A stretch of DNA of 64,000 bases from Bradyrhizobium erythrophlei (GCF_900142985.1 NZ_LT670849.1:806001-870000), one strand, 5' to 3'; numbered from the stretch's first letter, positions 8,477-17,427 are shown. The notes: generated from the letters alone by a model not told the origin. Numbers and translations are program-made.

Positions 8477-10084
8477 TTAGGCTTTGCCCGAATAGCGGGA
8501 GATTGCACCTCTCACCGGTCCAAGCGCTCCCGGCGCTACCGAAAAGCTGCGCAAGCCCTGGTCAAGCAATGAGGCGACTTGCTGCGGATCGCCCGCGAGG
8601 TCACCGCACAGGCTCGCCTCCCGGCCGCGGCGCCTCGCATGATCCACCACGTGAGCGATGAGTTGGAACACCGCGCGCGAGGGACGCGCGAGATCGGCGA
8701 GCTGCGGCTCGTCGCGGCTTGTAGCCATGACATATTGAATGAGGTCGTTGCTGCCGATCGAATAGAAGTCCGCATTGAAATCCTCAACCGCAATCGCGGC
8801 AGCCGGGACCTCGACCATCATGCCGATCGGCGGCATCGCCGCCGCGCCCCCCTGGTCGTTCAGCTCGCCGACGACGCTGCGAAAGAGGTCACGGCACCGA
8901 TCGAGCTCTTCTGGTACCGTCACCATGGGTATCATGACCTTCAGATTTCCTGTCACCGCAGCGCGCGCCAGCGCCCTGAGCTGAACGCGGAAGACGTCGA
9001 GCCGCTTCAGCGACAGCCGCACGCCGCGCACGCCGAGAAATGGATTGAGATCGCCGGCCTCTGTCAGGCCCGCGATCGGCTTGTCCCCGCCGGCATCCAG
9101 CGTGCGAATGGTCACCGGCTTGCCAGCGGCCCATTCCGCCATCTGCCGGTAGACCTGGTATTGCTCTTCCTCGGTCGGCAACGCCTCCCGCTCCTGGAAC
9201 AGGAACTCCGTCCGCATCAAGCCAATGCCGTCGACCTGAGACGGATTCATCTGCTTGAGCTCGGCGAGGCCTGTGACATTGATCATCAGCTGGACCTGCT
9301 CACCGCTTGCCGTCGACACTGGGCCGCTGAACGCTGACCCCGACTGCCGCGCCGCCGCCTGCTCGACAAGACGCCGGTGATAGTTTGCACGCAACGCGGC
9401 GTTTGGATTGATGATCAACGCCCCTTTGTCGCCATCCAGCACGGCATCGACCCCGCTCTCAAGATGATCGATGTCGACGCCGACGATCATCGGCACGCCG
9501 CGCGAGCGCGCGAGGATCGCGACATGGCTCGACGGGCTGCCGCGCCGCAATACCAGGCCGCCGTCGCGCCACTCGGTGGCAAGGAATACCGACGGCGGCA
9601 TATCTTCCGCCGCAACGATAACGCCGGACGGCACGGCCTGATCGACTTCGCCGGCAAGCCGCCGTAGCACCCGGTCGCGGAGGTCACGCAGGTCGGATGC
9701 ACGGGCGCGAAAATAGGGATCGTCGGCCTGATCGTAGGTTGCGATCTCGGGGTCGATGGCGGCAAGCCACGCCCGATTGGCGGCCTCGCCTCCGGCAATC
9801 AGTGCAAAGGCGGGAGCGGCGAGGTTCTCGTCGTCGAGCAGTGCGATCTGGAACGCGAGGATGGCCTCGGCGTCCTCGTCCTTTAGCTTGCCGGCGAGCA
9901 CGGTCAGATCAAGCCTGGAGGTCTCGATCGCGTCCACGAGGGCTTGCTGCTCACTGGCTTTGGAGCGCGACTTGCGCGCAACAGACTTCGCCGTAACGAG
10001 CCGCAGCAGCGGCCCCACGGCGATGCCCGGGGCGGCGGGCCTGCCTTCGATGCGATGTGGCGCGCGAGACGTCCTATGGTCCAT
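8477..10084 (-). CDS. ptsI: PTS Enzyme I (PEP-protein phosphotransferase) of the dha system
   Basis: The 535-residue protein has the Enzyme I layout: the N-terminal domain with the phosphorylated histidine in SPSSHVAILARSRGVP (about residue 185), the PEP-binding barrel with GIGLMRTEFLF, and the C-terminal catalytic cysteine in ASLCGDLAGDP (about 490). It takes phosphate from PEP and passes it to HPr. ATG 10084 is preferred because GGAG lies 9 bases upstream; it overlaps the HPr gene by 11 bases. Coupling to dhaM and HPr suggests it is dedicated to dihydroxyacetone phosphorylation, not the nitrogen-PTS. Confidence 0.93.
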   Translation of the reverse strand: MDHRTSRAPHRIEGRPAAPGIAVGPLLRLVTAKSVARKSRSKASEQQALVDAIETSRLDLTVLAGKLKDEDAEAILAFQIALLDDENLAAPAFALIAGGEAANRAWLAAIDPEIATYDQADDPYFRARASDLRDLRDRVLRRLAGEVDQAVPSGVIVAAEDMPPSVFLATEWRDGGLVLRRGSPSSHVAILARSRGVPMIVGVDIDHLESGVDAVLDGDKGALIINPNAALRANYHRRLVEQAAARQSGSAFSGPVSTASGEQVQLMINVTGLAELKQMNPSQVDGIGLMRTEFLFQEREALPTEEEQYQVYRQMAEWAAGKPVTIRTLDAGGDKPIAGLTEAGDLNPFLGVRGVRLSLKRLDVFRVQLRALARAAVTGNLKVMIPMVTVPEELDRCRDLFRSVVGELNDQGGAAAMPPIGMMVEVPAAAIAVEDFNADFYSIGSNDLIQYVMATSRDEPQLADLARPSRAVFQLIAHVVDHARRRGREASLCGDLAGDPQQVASLLDQGLRSFSVAPGALGPVRGAISRYSGKA

Positions 10085-10355
10085 CCTGGAAATCTCCATC
10101 GACCAGCATCACCAGCGCGTCCAGCGCCGCTTTCGCATCCTTGCCCTCCGCACGAAAATAGATGGTCGAGTCTTTCGGCGCCTTCGTTGCCATGACCTTG
10201 ACGATGCTCTTGGCGTCGACCCAGGGACCGTCCGGCGAGAGCCCGAGGTCGATCTTCGATTCGAACGCCTTGGCAAGCTTGGTCAGCTTAACCGAAGGCC
10301 GGGCGTGGAGCCCGACCTCGTGGCGCATAAGAACCGATGCCTTGTGCTTGTTCAT
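10074..10355 (-). CDS. HPr-type phosphocarrier of the dha PTS
   Basis: The 93-residue protein is a single HPr domain: phospho-histidine His17 in VGLHARPSVKL and the KSIVKVMATKAPKD region that normally holds regulatory Ser46. It relays phosphate from Enzyme I to DhaM. In enterobacteria this domain is fused into DhaM; here it is a separate gene, 15 bases after dhaM and overlapping the Enzyme I gene. Confidence 0.92.
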   Translation of the reverse strand: MNKHKASVLMRHEVGLHARPSVKLTKLAKAFESKIDLGLSPDGPWVDAKSIVKVMATKAPKDSTIYFRAEGKDAKAALDALVMLVDGDFQDGP

Positions 10356-10370
10356 GGGGATTGTCTCGCG

Positions 10371-10763
10371 TCAAGCCGGCGTCAGCTCTTCGGCGGTGCT
10401 GCGCACAGCCTCCAGTGTCGCGCCGGACGCCGCTTCGGTTGCCGCCATCACGGCGCCTTCGACCACCGGCGCATTGCAAACCACGACACGGCCGCGGCGC
10501 GCTTCGGGTAACATCTCGATCGCCATCTCGCTGTTGGTCTCGGCACCTCCGAGATCGACAAGGATGGCGACGCCTTTTTCCGACCAGGCCTTGTCGATCG
10601 CGGCCATGATCGCTTCGACATTGGTGCCGAGTCCGCCATCCGGATCTCCGCCGCACCAACCGAGCGGTACCTCGCGGCCGACCATCTGCTCGACCATCAT
10701 CGCGGTGCCGCGGGCAACATCCGCCGAATGGGACACAATCACGATTCCCACGTTCTTGTTCAT
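10371..10763 (-). CDS. dhaM: DhaM, EIIA-Man-like phosphotransferase subunit
   Basis: The 130-residue protein is only the EIIA domain of DhaM: GIVIVSHSADVARG with the phosphorylated histidine at residue 12, and GGLGTNVEAI and VDLGGAETNSEMA, which are typical of the mannose-family EIIA fold. It re-phosphorylates the ADP bound to DhaL. The ATG at 10763 overlaps the dhaL stop in an ATGA; the in-frame codon two residues earlier is less likely. It lacks the HPr and Enzyme I domains found fused in E. coli DhaM, which are encoded by the next two genes. Confidence 0.93.
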   Translation of the reverse strand: MNKNVGIVIVSHSADVARGTAMMVEQMVGREVPLGWCGGDPDGGLGTNVEAIMAAIDKAWSEKGVAILVDLGGAETNSEMAIEMLPEARRGRVVVCNAPVVEGAVMAATEAASGATLEAVRSTAEELTPA

Positions 10764-11374
10764 GCACAACCTTCCATGACGTCTGCGACCGCATCCACGA
10801 TCAGTTCGGAGGAACGCGCGCCCGGATCCATGTGTCCGACGCTACGTTCGCCGAGAAACGAAGCGCGCCCGCGAATGGCCTTCATCGGGATCGTATCCTC
10901 TGCCGCGCGCCGGGCTGTCGCCTTCAACCTTTCCGGCAGCCCGTCCCCGCCACCGCGCAGCGCGCCGAGCACGGGGTGAAACACGTCGAGCATGGTCTTG
11001 TGGCCGACATCGGATTTCCCCCGCGCCTTGACTGCCTCGATCGCGGCCGCGAAAGCGTCCGCCACCTGCTCCCGGCTCACGTCATCGGCAAGCGACTTGC
11101 CGAGCGACAAGAACAGCGTGCCATAGAGCGGACCGGAGGCGCCACCGACCTTCATCACGAGCGTCATGCCGACTGCCGTCAAGTATTCGCCAAAGCTCTT
11201 GTCGGAGAGCACATCGGCCGCGGCGAGCACGGCTTCGAAGCCGCGACGCATATTGGAGCCGTGATCGCCATCGCCGATGGCGCGGTCGAGATCGGTCAAC
11301 TCCTCCGCGCCGGCGATGATGCGGTTGGCCACGGCCACGATCAGGCGTTTGCGTATGTCGCGATCGATCATCAT
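10760..11374 (-). CDS. dhaL: DhaL, nucleotide-binding subunit of dihydroxyacetone kinase
   Basis: The 204-residue protein carries the Mg-ADP-binding aspartates in LDRAIGDGDHGSNMRRGFE (Asp30, Asp35, Asp37) and the helical-barrel features GGASGPLYGTLF and RGRASFLGERSVGHMDPGA. In PTS-dependent kinases the ADP stays bound and is recharged by DhaM. Its ATG overlaps the stop of the upstream ABC ATPase gene in an ATGA, showing that transport and kinase genes form one operon. Confidence 0.94.
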   Translation of the reverse strand: MMIDRDIRKRLIVAVANRIIAGAEELTDLDRAIGDGDHGSNMRRGFEAVLAAADVLSDKSFGEYLTAVGMTLVMKVGGASGPLYGTLFLSLGKSLADDVSREQVADAFAAAIEAVKARGKSDVGHKTMLDVFHPVLGALRGGGDGLPERLKATARRAAEDTIPMKAIRGRASFLGERSVGHMDPGARSSELIVDAVADVMEGCA

Positions 11375-12399
11375 GCAGGCCGCCTCTGGGTCACGATTCG
11401 GTTGCCGCGCTGATCGAAATAGAGCGGCTCCCTGAATTCAAGCGAGACCTCATCGCCGGCCTTCAGCTCCTGGGCTGGATCGGCAAGCGTGACCAGCGAA
11501 TGGGCGTCCAGCCTGAGATGAACATGATTCTGGTCGCCGAGATGCTCCACGAGGTATACCCGCGCGCGCGGCCCCGGGTGATAGGGCGGAAAAATCCGGA
11601 TGTGCTCGGTCCGCAAGCCTGCGGTCCTCGCCTCCGGCGGCGATTGGCCTGCCAGCGCCTCGGCCGGAACAAGGTTGATGGTGGGCATCCCAAGCCGGCT
11701 CGCCACATAGGCGCTTTCCGGCCGCTCGTAGATGTCCCGGGGCGTGCCGAGCTGGATCAGCTCGCCTTCGTTCATGACGCCGATGCGATCGGCCATGGTC
11801 ATGGCTTCGATCTGATCGTGCGTGACATAGAGAATGGTGGTGCCAAGCTCGCGCTGGATGCGCTTGAGCTCGAGGCGCAACTCTGCGCGGAGTTTTGCGT
11901 CGAGCGAGGACAGCGGCTCATCCATCAGGTAGACGGCAGGTTCGCGCACCAGCGCACGGCCGATTGCCACGCGTTGCATCTCGCCGCCAGACAATGCGGT
12001 CGCACGATTGCCCAGCTTTTGTTCGATATGCAACAGCTCCGCCACGTGCTGGACACGGCGGCGGATCAAAGACTCGTCCGTCCGGTGTGCCGGCGAGCGC
12101 AGCGGAAACGCCAGATTGTCGTAGACTGTGAGATGCGGATACAGCGAATATTGCTGGAAAACGAAAGCGACGTCACGGTCGGCAGGCACCTCCCTGGTGA
12201 CATCGCGGCCACGGATCACCACGATGCCGCGATCGGGCCGCTCCAGCCCGGCGATCAGCCGCAGCGTGGTGGTCTTGCCGGCGCCGGTCGGCCCGAGCAG
12301 CACGACGAACTCGCCGTCGGCGATCGAAAGCGAGAGATTGCGGACCGCCTCCACCGCGCCGAAACGCTTGCTGATATCGACAAGGGAGACATCAGCCAT
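11371..12399 (-). CDS. ABC importer ATPase, second (MalK/UgpC-like)
   Basis: The 342-residue protein has Walker A GPTGAGKTT near residue 40, the signature LSGGEMQRVAIGRAL, Walker B VYLMDEPLSSLDAK and the C-terminal OB-type regulatory domain of carbohydrate importers. The start at ATG 12399 (MADVSLVD) follows GGGAGGG and overlaps the upstream ATPase gene by 8 bases; longer starts lie inside that gene. Two different ATPases in one importer is the arrangement described for rhizobial glycerol uptake (GlpS and GlpT). Confidence 0.92.
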   Translation of the reverse strand: MADVSLVDISKRFGAVEAVRNLSLSIADGEFVVLLGPTGAGKTTTLRLIAGLERPDRGIVVIRGRDVTREVPADRDVAFVFQQYSLYPHLTVYDNLAFPLRSPAHRTDESLIRRRVQHVAELLHIEQKLGNRATALSGGEMQRVAIGRALVREPAVYLMDEPLSSLDAKLRAELRLELKRIQRELGTTILYVTHDQIEAMTMADRIGVMNEGELIQLGTPRDIYERPESAYVASRLGMPTINLVPAEALAGQSPPEARTAGLRTEHIRIFPPYHPGPRARVYLVEHLGDQNHVHLRLDAHSLVTLADPAQELKAGDEVSLEFREPLYFDQRGNRIVTQRRPA

Positions 12400-13489
12400 G
12401 ATGCCCTCCCGCATGGAGCGATGAAGACAGCGCATCGCCGCTGGCCGCATCGAACAACGACAGCCGGTCAGAGCGCAGCTTCAGTCCGACCGTCTCGCCG
12501 ACCTGCACCGGATTGCCGGACGGCAGCCGCGCCTTCACCTGGCCACTCGCTGTGGTCACGGTGACGATCTGTGTCGTCCCGAGATACTCGGCGCCAATCA
12601 CTTGACCTCGCAATTGCGAGCCATCGGCAAAAGATACGTTTTCCGGACGCACCCCCAGCGCGAATTTTCCTTCCGCCCGATCCTCGAACAGCTCGGGCAT
12701 CTCAACGGGGGCACCGTCGATCATGACAAGGCGATCGCCACGCCGCAGTGAGGTGTGAAGACGGAGGAAGCTCATCGGCGGCGCGCCGATGAAATCCGCC
12801 ACAAACATCGTCCTCGGGCGATCGTAGATTTCCTGTGGCGTGCCGATTTGCTCGACGCGGCCCTGGTTCATGACGGCGATCCGATCGGCCATGGCCATCG
12901 CCTCGAGCTGGTCGTGAGTGATGTAGATCGAGGTAGCTTCGATGCGATCGTGCAGCTCGCGCAACTCGCTGCACATCAGCCGACGAAACTCCGCATCGAG
13001 CGCGCCCAGCGGCTCGTCCATCAGGAAGGCTTTCGGCCGGCGCACAATGGCGCGACCGAGCGCGACGCGCTGCCGGTCACCGCCGGAAAGGCCGCCGACC
13101 CTGCGGTCAAGCAGATGATCGATCCGCAACAGCTTCGCGGCTTCGTCGACGCTCCTCCTGATCTCGCCCCGCGGCAAGTTCTGGCAGCGCAGCGGAAAGC
13201 CGATGTTCTGGCGGACGTTCATGTGGGGATAGAGCGCGAAGAGCTGGAACACGAAGGCGATGTCCCGAGCCGACGCGGGCAGCGCGGTCACGTCCTCGCC
13301 ATCGAGCAGGATGCGGCCGGAAGTCGGCAACTCCAGCCCCGCGATCATCCGCAGCGTCGTGGTCTTGCCGCAACCCGACGGACCGAGAATGACAAAGAAC
13401 GAGCCGTCATCCACCGTGAAATCGACGCCCTTGACGGCGGAGAACGCTCCGAAGGATTTGACAACCTGCTCGAGCCTGATCCCTGCCAT
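12392..13489 (-). CDS. ABC importer ATPase, first (MalK/UgpC-like)
   Basis: The 365-residue protein has Walker A GPSGCGKTTTLRM, signature LSGGDRQRVALGRAI, Walker B FLMDEPLGALDAE, a switch histidine in YITHDQ and the C-terminal regulatory domain. It probably pairs with the ATPase encoded next to form a heterodimer driving the two permeases upstream. Its start lies 4 bases after the stop of the small membrane protein gene. Confidence 0.92.
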   Translation of the reverse strand: MAGIRLEQVVKSFGAFSAVKGVDFTVDDGSFFVILGPSGCGKTTTLRMIAGLELPTSGRILLDGEDVTALPASARDIAFVFQLFALYPHMNVRQNIGFPLRCQNLPRGEIRRSVDEAAKLLRIDHLLDRRVGGLSGGDRQRVALGRAIVRRPKAFLMDEPLGALDAEFRRLMCSELRELHDRIEATSIYITHDQLEAMAMADRIAVMNQGRVEQIGTPQEIYDRPRTMFVADFIGAPPMSFLRLHTSLRRGDRLVMIDGAPVEMPELFEDRAEGKFALGVRPENVSFADGSQLRGQVIGAEYLGTTQIVTVTTASGQVKARLPSGNPVQVGETVGLKLRSDRLSLFDAASGDALSSSLHAGGHHG

Positions 13490-13493
13490 GGCG

Positions 13494-13697
13494 CTAATCC
13501 GGAAAATGGCTAACGATCACGAATCCCAGCGTGCCCGCCAGGATCATGAGGAAGGAATAGCTGTACAGGTCCAGCGAGAACGGTTGCATCAGCATCACGA
13601 CTCCGGTTCCAATCAGCGTCATGGTGACAGCTTCGCAGGGCCTGCGGCGCAACAGGCGTGGAAATGCGGATGCGCGGCGCACGGCTTTTCCGTTCAT
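13494..13697 (-). CDS. Small membrane protein of the ABC operon (GlpU-position)
   Basis: This 67-residue protein has two hydrophobic segments (VTMTLIGTGVVMLMQP and SYSFLMILAGTLGFVIVS) after a basic N-terminus, so both ends are probably on the cytoplasmic side. Its ATG overlaps the permease stop in an ATGA, strong evidence that it is real. In the rhizobial glycerol importer operon a small membrane protein (GlpU) also accompanies the permeases. Role unknown; an accessory subunit is plausible. Confidence 0.75.
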   Translation of the reverse strand: MNGKAVRRASAFPRLLRRRPCEAVTMTLIGTGVVMLMQPFSLDLYSYSFLMILAGTLGFVIVSHFPD

Positions 13698-14644
13698 TTG
13701 CGGACCGCTCCAAAGGTGATGCCCCGCAGCAGATGGCGGCGCAAAAGGATGGTGAAGAGCAGGATCGGCAGGAAGAACAGCGTAGTTGCGGCAGCAACCG
13801 CCGGCCAATCCTGGCCTCCCTCGCCGATGATGAAGGGGATGAACGGCGGCATGGTCTGCGCGTCGCCGCTGGTGAGTAGCACCGCGAACGCATATTCGTT
13901 CCAGGCGAAAATCAGACAGAAGATCGCGGTCGCGGCGATGCCCGTCGTGGCCTGCGGCAACACAACCTTGAAGAAGGCCTGCAGACGGCTATGGCCGTCA
14001 ACCATGGCGGCCTCTTCGTATTCGCGTGGGATCTCGTCGATGAACCCCTTCAGCAGCCAGACCGCCAACGACACATTGACCGCGGTGTAGAGCAGGATCA
14101 TGCCGAGCTTGGTGTCGGTCAGGCCGAGGTTGCGGAACATCAGATAGATCGGGATCGCGACCGCGATCGGCGGCATCATTCGCGTCGACAGGATGAAGAA
14201 CAGAAGGTCGTCCGCAAGTGGCACGCGGAAGCGAGAAAACGCATAAGCCGCGATCGTGCCGAGGCACACCGCGAGGAAGGTCGAACCGAACCCGATCACC
14301 ATCGAGTTGACAAAGCGCGGCACGACCTTCGAGGGTCCCGCGATCACCATGTTGCGCGAGCGCACCAGGCGCTCGTACCAGGTCTGCGGCGGCGGCAGGC
14401 TGGCGAGAAACTCGGGCGTCTGCCGCGAGCGCGTCGTGAACAGATTGACGTAGCCCTCAACCGACGGCTCGGAGATGATCTTCGGCGGATAGGAGATCGA
14501 ATCCGTCGGGGTCTTGAAGCCGGTCAGGAAGATCCACACCAGCGGCAGGATGGCGATGATGGCGTAGGTAGCAACGATGATCCCGCCGATCGTCTTGGAC
14601 AGCGACGACGGCTCGGCGACGGAATGGGCGGCTGCCGTGTTCAT
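13694..14644 (-). CDS. ABC importer permease, MalG-like
   Basis: The 316-residue protein has six membrane segments and the EAA coupling loop EYEEAAMVDGHSRLQAFFKV near residue 230, the docking site for the ATPase. An extended periplasmic loop of about 70 residues follows the first membrane segment. Its ATG overlaps the upstream permease stop in an ATGA. It belongs to the carbohydrate-uptake CUT1 group. Confidence 0.92.
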   Translation of the reverse strand: MNTAAAHSVAEPSSLSKTIGGIIVATYAIIAILPLVWIFLTGFKTPTDSISYPPKIISEPSVEGYVNLFTTRSRQTPEFLASLPPPQTWYERLVRSRNMVIAGPSKVVPRFVNSMVIGFGSTFLAVCLGTIAAYAFSRFRVPLADDLLFFILSTRMMPPIAVAIPIYLMFRNLGLTDTKLGMILLYTAVNVSLAVWLLKGFIDEIPREYEEAAMVDGHSRLQAFFKVVLPQATTGIAATAIFCLIFAWNEYAFAVLLTSGDAQTMPPFIPFIIGEGGQDWPAVAAATTLFFLPILLFTILLRRHLLRGITFGAVRK

Positions 14645-15585
14645 CGCTGCTTTACCCGATCAAGAGCCCTGACATAGATGTTGGCGGCGCCGAACACAGT
14701 GACGAACAGAATGATTGCCAATGCCGACGAATAACCGGTCCGCCACTTCTCGAACGCCTCGCGCTTGAGCGTGATCGAGGCGACTTCGGTCGTCGAGCCA
14801 GGGCCGCCCGAGGTCAAGAGGTTGACCATGTCGAACATCTTGAAGTTCTCGATCGCGCGGAACAGGATGGCGAGCATCAGGAACGGCATCACCATCGGCA
14901 GTGTGATCGACCAGAACTGCCGCCAGGGAGACGCGCGATCGACCTCCGCGGCTTCATAGATGTAGTCGGGGATCGAACGCAGGCCCGCGAGGCAGATCAA
15001 CATCACATAAGGCGTCCACATCCAGACATCGACCATGATGATGGACCAGGGCGCTAACGCCACGTTGCCGATCATCTGGAAAGAACTCGGATCGGCTCCG
15101 GTGACGAGCGCGACCGCGCTGTTGAACAGGCCGATCTGCGGCTGGAGCAGGAAGGTCCAGAAGTTACCGACCACCGCCGGCGACAGCATCATCGGCAAAA
15201 GGATCATCGTGGTCCAGAAACTGTGGCCACGGAAGCGGCGATTGATCAGCAGCGCGAGAGAAAAGCCGAGCACCATTTCGAGCACGATCGACCACAGCAC
15301 GAAATGCGCGGTCGCCTGCATCGCGTGCCAGATGTCTGGATCGGTAAGGATGTCGCGATAGTTGTCGAGACCGACATATCTGAGCGGAGCGTTCGGGCGG
15401 TTGGCGCGATAGTTGGTAAAGGAGAGCTGGATGGTCCACAGCAGCGGAAAGATGTTGATCGCAAGCAGCAGCAACACCGACGGCGTGATGAAAAGCCAGG
15501 CGATGGCGCGGTCCGACATGTGGCCCAACCGGAACGCCGATCGGCGCGGCGCTCGGGCGACGGCCCGTTCAACAAGGGTGCTCAT
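14641..15585 (-). CDS. ABC importer permease, MalF-like
   Basis: The 314-residue protein has six membrane segments and the EAA loop YEAAEVDRASPWRQFWSITL near residue 215. ATG 15585 (MSTLVERAV) is preferred over the codon at 15603 because a weak AGGT lies in range and nothing suitable precedes the longer start. It pairs with the MalG-like permease encoded next. Confidence 0.92.
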   Translation of the reverse strand: MSTLVERAVARAPRRSAFRLGHMSDRAIAWLFITPSVLLLLAINIFPLLWTIQLSFTNYRANRPNAPLRYVGLDNYRDILTDPDIWHAMQATAHFVLWSIVLEMVLGFSLALLINRRFRGHSFWTTMILLPMMLSPAVVGNFWTFLLQPQIGLFNSAVALVTGADPSSFQMIGNVALAPWSIIMVDVWMWTPYVMLICLAGLRSIPDYIYEAAEVDRASPWRQFWSITLPMVMPFLMLAILFRAIENFKMFDMVNLLTSGGPGSTTEVASITLKREAFEKWRTGYSSALAIILFVTVFGAANIYVRALDRVKQR

Positions 15586-15628
15586 GGTCAACCTGTCATT
15601 CACGGATCACGACCAAGTCCCAAGGAGC

Positions 15629-15659
15629 GGATCTCCCGGCCAACGCAGCCGGGAGATCC
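15629..15659 (-). promoter_or_regulatory. Intercistronic hairpin between binding-protein and permease genes
   Basis: A perfect 12-base stem (GGATCTCCCGGC / GCCGGGAGATCC) with a 7-base loop sits in the only sizeable gap of the operon (93 bases). It has no T-run, so it is more likely an mRNA-stabilising or partial-readthrough element that keeps binding protein in excess over permease, as in other ABC importer operons. Confidence 0.7.
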
Positions 15660-15678
15660 AGAGGGTAGACGGGGCTGG

Positions 15679-17004
15679 CTAGATCTTACCCTCTTCCTTG
15701 AACACTTTCTGCCAATCCTTGACCAGCAGATCGAGTGCTTCCTTCGCTGTGCCCTTGTCGGCGACGACGTAGTCATGCACGCGCTTCTGCATGTCGAGCA
15801 GGAGTTCGGCATAGGCCGGCTCAGCCCAGAAGTCCTTCACGATGTCCATCGACTTCAGGAAGTCCGCCGCGAACGGTGCGCTCTTCGGGAAATTCGGATC
15901 GTTGAGCACCGCCTTGTGGCAGGAATAGCCGCCGAGCGACCACCACTTCTTCTGAACATCGGGCTGCGCAAACCATTTGATGTAGGCGAGCGCATCGTCC
16001 CGGTTCGGCGAGTAGGAGACGACCGAGATGCCTTGTCCCCCGAGCTGGGTGTACTGATACTTCTGCTTCGGATTGACGAAAAAGCCGATCTTGTCGCCGC
16101 CGACATTGGGATCTTTGTAGAGGCCTGGGAAGAACGCGAAGAAGTTCATCTGCATCGCGACCTGCCCCGACTTGAAGGCATCCAGGCCTTCCGACATGTA
16201 GGCATTGCTCAGGCCCGGCGCCGTGCAGCACTTGTACAGCGCCTTGTAGAACTCGAGCCCCTTCACCGCCTCGGGAGAATTGACAAAGCCTTCCATCTCG
16301 TACGGCTTCTTCGGATTGTCGTACTGGAAGCCCCAGTCGTAGAGGACGTTCGTCACGCCCATGGTGATGCCTTCGGAGCCGCGCTCGGTGTAGATGTAGG
16401 CTCCGTAGACTTTCTTTCCGTCGATCTCCCGGCCCTGGAAGAATTCGGCGATCTCCTTCAGTTGATCGTAGGTCTCTGGCGGGGCGAGGTCGCGGCCGTA
16501 CTTCTTCTTGAACTCGGCCTGGATTTCGGGTCTCGCAAACCAGTCCTTGCGATAGGTCCAGCCGATCGCGTCACCCATTGCCGGGAGGGCCCAATAGTTC
16601 GGCGTGTTCTTCGGCCACTCGGAATAACCGACCACGGTTGCCGGCATAAAATCGTTCATCGTGATTCCTTCCTTCTGGAAGAAATCATTGAGCTTGACGT
16701 AATGGCCGTTCTCGGCGGCGCCGCCGATCCATTGGCTGTCACCGATAATAAGATCGCACAGCTTGCCCTTGGAGTTTAGTTCGTTGAGGAAGCGATCGGC
16801 ATAGCTCGTCCATGGAACGAACTCGTATTTCATGTCGATGCCGGTTTTTGCGGTGAAGTCCTTGCCCAACTCCACCAGCGCGTTGGCCGGATCCCAGGCC
16901 GCCCAACACAAGGTCAACTGCTTGGCCTCGGCGGGAGCCTGGCCAGCGAAACATGAAACGACGATCGCAACCGTCGCTCCAAACGCACGGATCGTTCGGA
17001 TCAT
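15679..17004 (-). CDS. ABC importer periplasmic substrate-binding protein
   Basis: The 441-residue precursor has a signal peptide (AFGATVAIVVSCFAGQAPAEA) and is a family 1 extracellular binding protein with LTLCWAAWDPANALVELGKD at the mature N-terminus. It contains several cysteines (YKCCTAPG, GGYSCHKAV). ATG 17004 is chosen because GGGAGGG lies 4 bases upstream. It is the first gene of the operon. Linkage to dihydroxyacetone kinase suggests a triose or polyol ligand; the sequence alone does not fix which. Confidence 0.9.
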   Translation of the reverse strand: MIRTIRAFGATVAIVVSCFAGQAPAEAKQLTLCWAAWDPANALVELGKDFTAKTGIDMKYEFVPWTSYADRFLNELNSKGKLCDLIIGDSQWIGGAAENGHYVKLNDFFQKEGITMNDFMPATVVGYSEWPKNTPNYWALPAMGDAIGWTYRKDWFARPEIQAEFKKKYGRDLAPPETYDQLKEIAEFFQGREIDGKKVYGAYIYTERGSEGITMGVTNVLYDWGFQYDNPKKPYEMEGFVNSPEAVKGLEFYKALYKCCTAPGLSNAYMSEGLDAFKSGQVAMQMNFFAFFPGLYKDPNVGGDKIGFFVNPKQKYQYTQLGGQGISVVSYSPNRDDALAYIKWFAQPDVQKKWWSLGGYSCHKAVLNDPNFPKSAPFAADFLKSMDIVKDFWAEPAYAELLLDMQKRVHDYVVADKGTAKEALDLLVKDWQKVFKEEGKI

Positions 17005-17427
17005 TACACCCTCCCTGTTATCGCAGGCGATCGCCCGCCTGCCTGCCATTCACACTTCGTCGTGCACGCAGATCAGTCCGGCCTTCACAGAAGTCGCGGA
17101 GATGTTGTTTAGTATTATTGTTAAGCTAAAGATTTTCACTAAACATCCGTGCTGTCAACGGGCGGCAGCGATTGTTCGCTTCCAACGCTTCCGCTGCTGC
17201 ACCGCGGCGATTCCTCGAAGCCAAGTCTCAACTAGGGAACGGACTGCGAAAGCCCAATTTGTTTAGTAAATTCAGCTTCAGGCTTCCCCGCCGGCGAGCA
17301 CGACGCGAGCAAAAGCGTCAGCAGGATTGACCAAACAACACGTTGTCGGCTGACATCGGACACCGCATTTCATAACGGGCCATTCCGCGAATCCCCTCCG
17401 ATCCACCTCTCAGCATTTCAGTCGCGA
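17005..17427. promoter_or_regulatory. Control region of the dha/ABC operon with three TGTTTAGT boxes
   Basis: No gene is visible. The octamer TGTTTAGT occurs at 17106-17113 and 17260-17267 and inverted at 17138-17145. The first and the inverted copy form a perfect inverted pair with centres 32 bases apart, about three helical turns. The surrounding 50 bases are much more AT-rich than the genes. This looks like an operator region for the operon that starts at 17004. Confidence 0.5.

Noticed and set aside
15223..16779. 518-codon plus-strand frame opposite the ABC importer genes
   Set aside because: It lies antisense across a binding protein and a permease with clear motifs; no ribosome site and no recognisable family.
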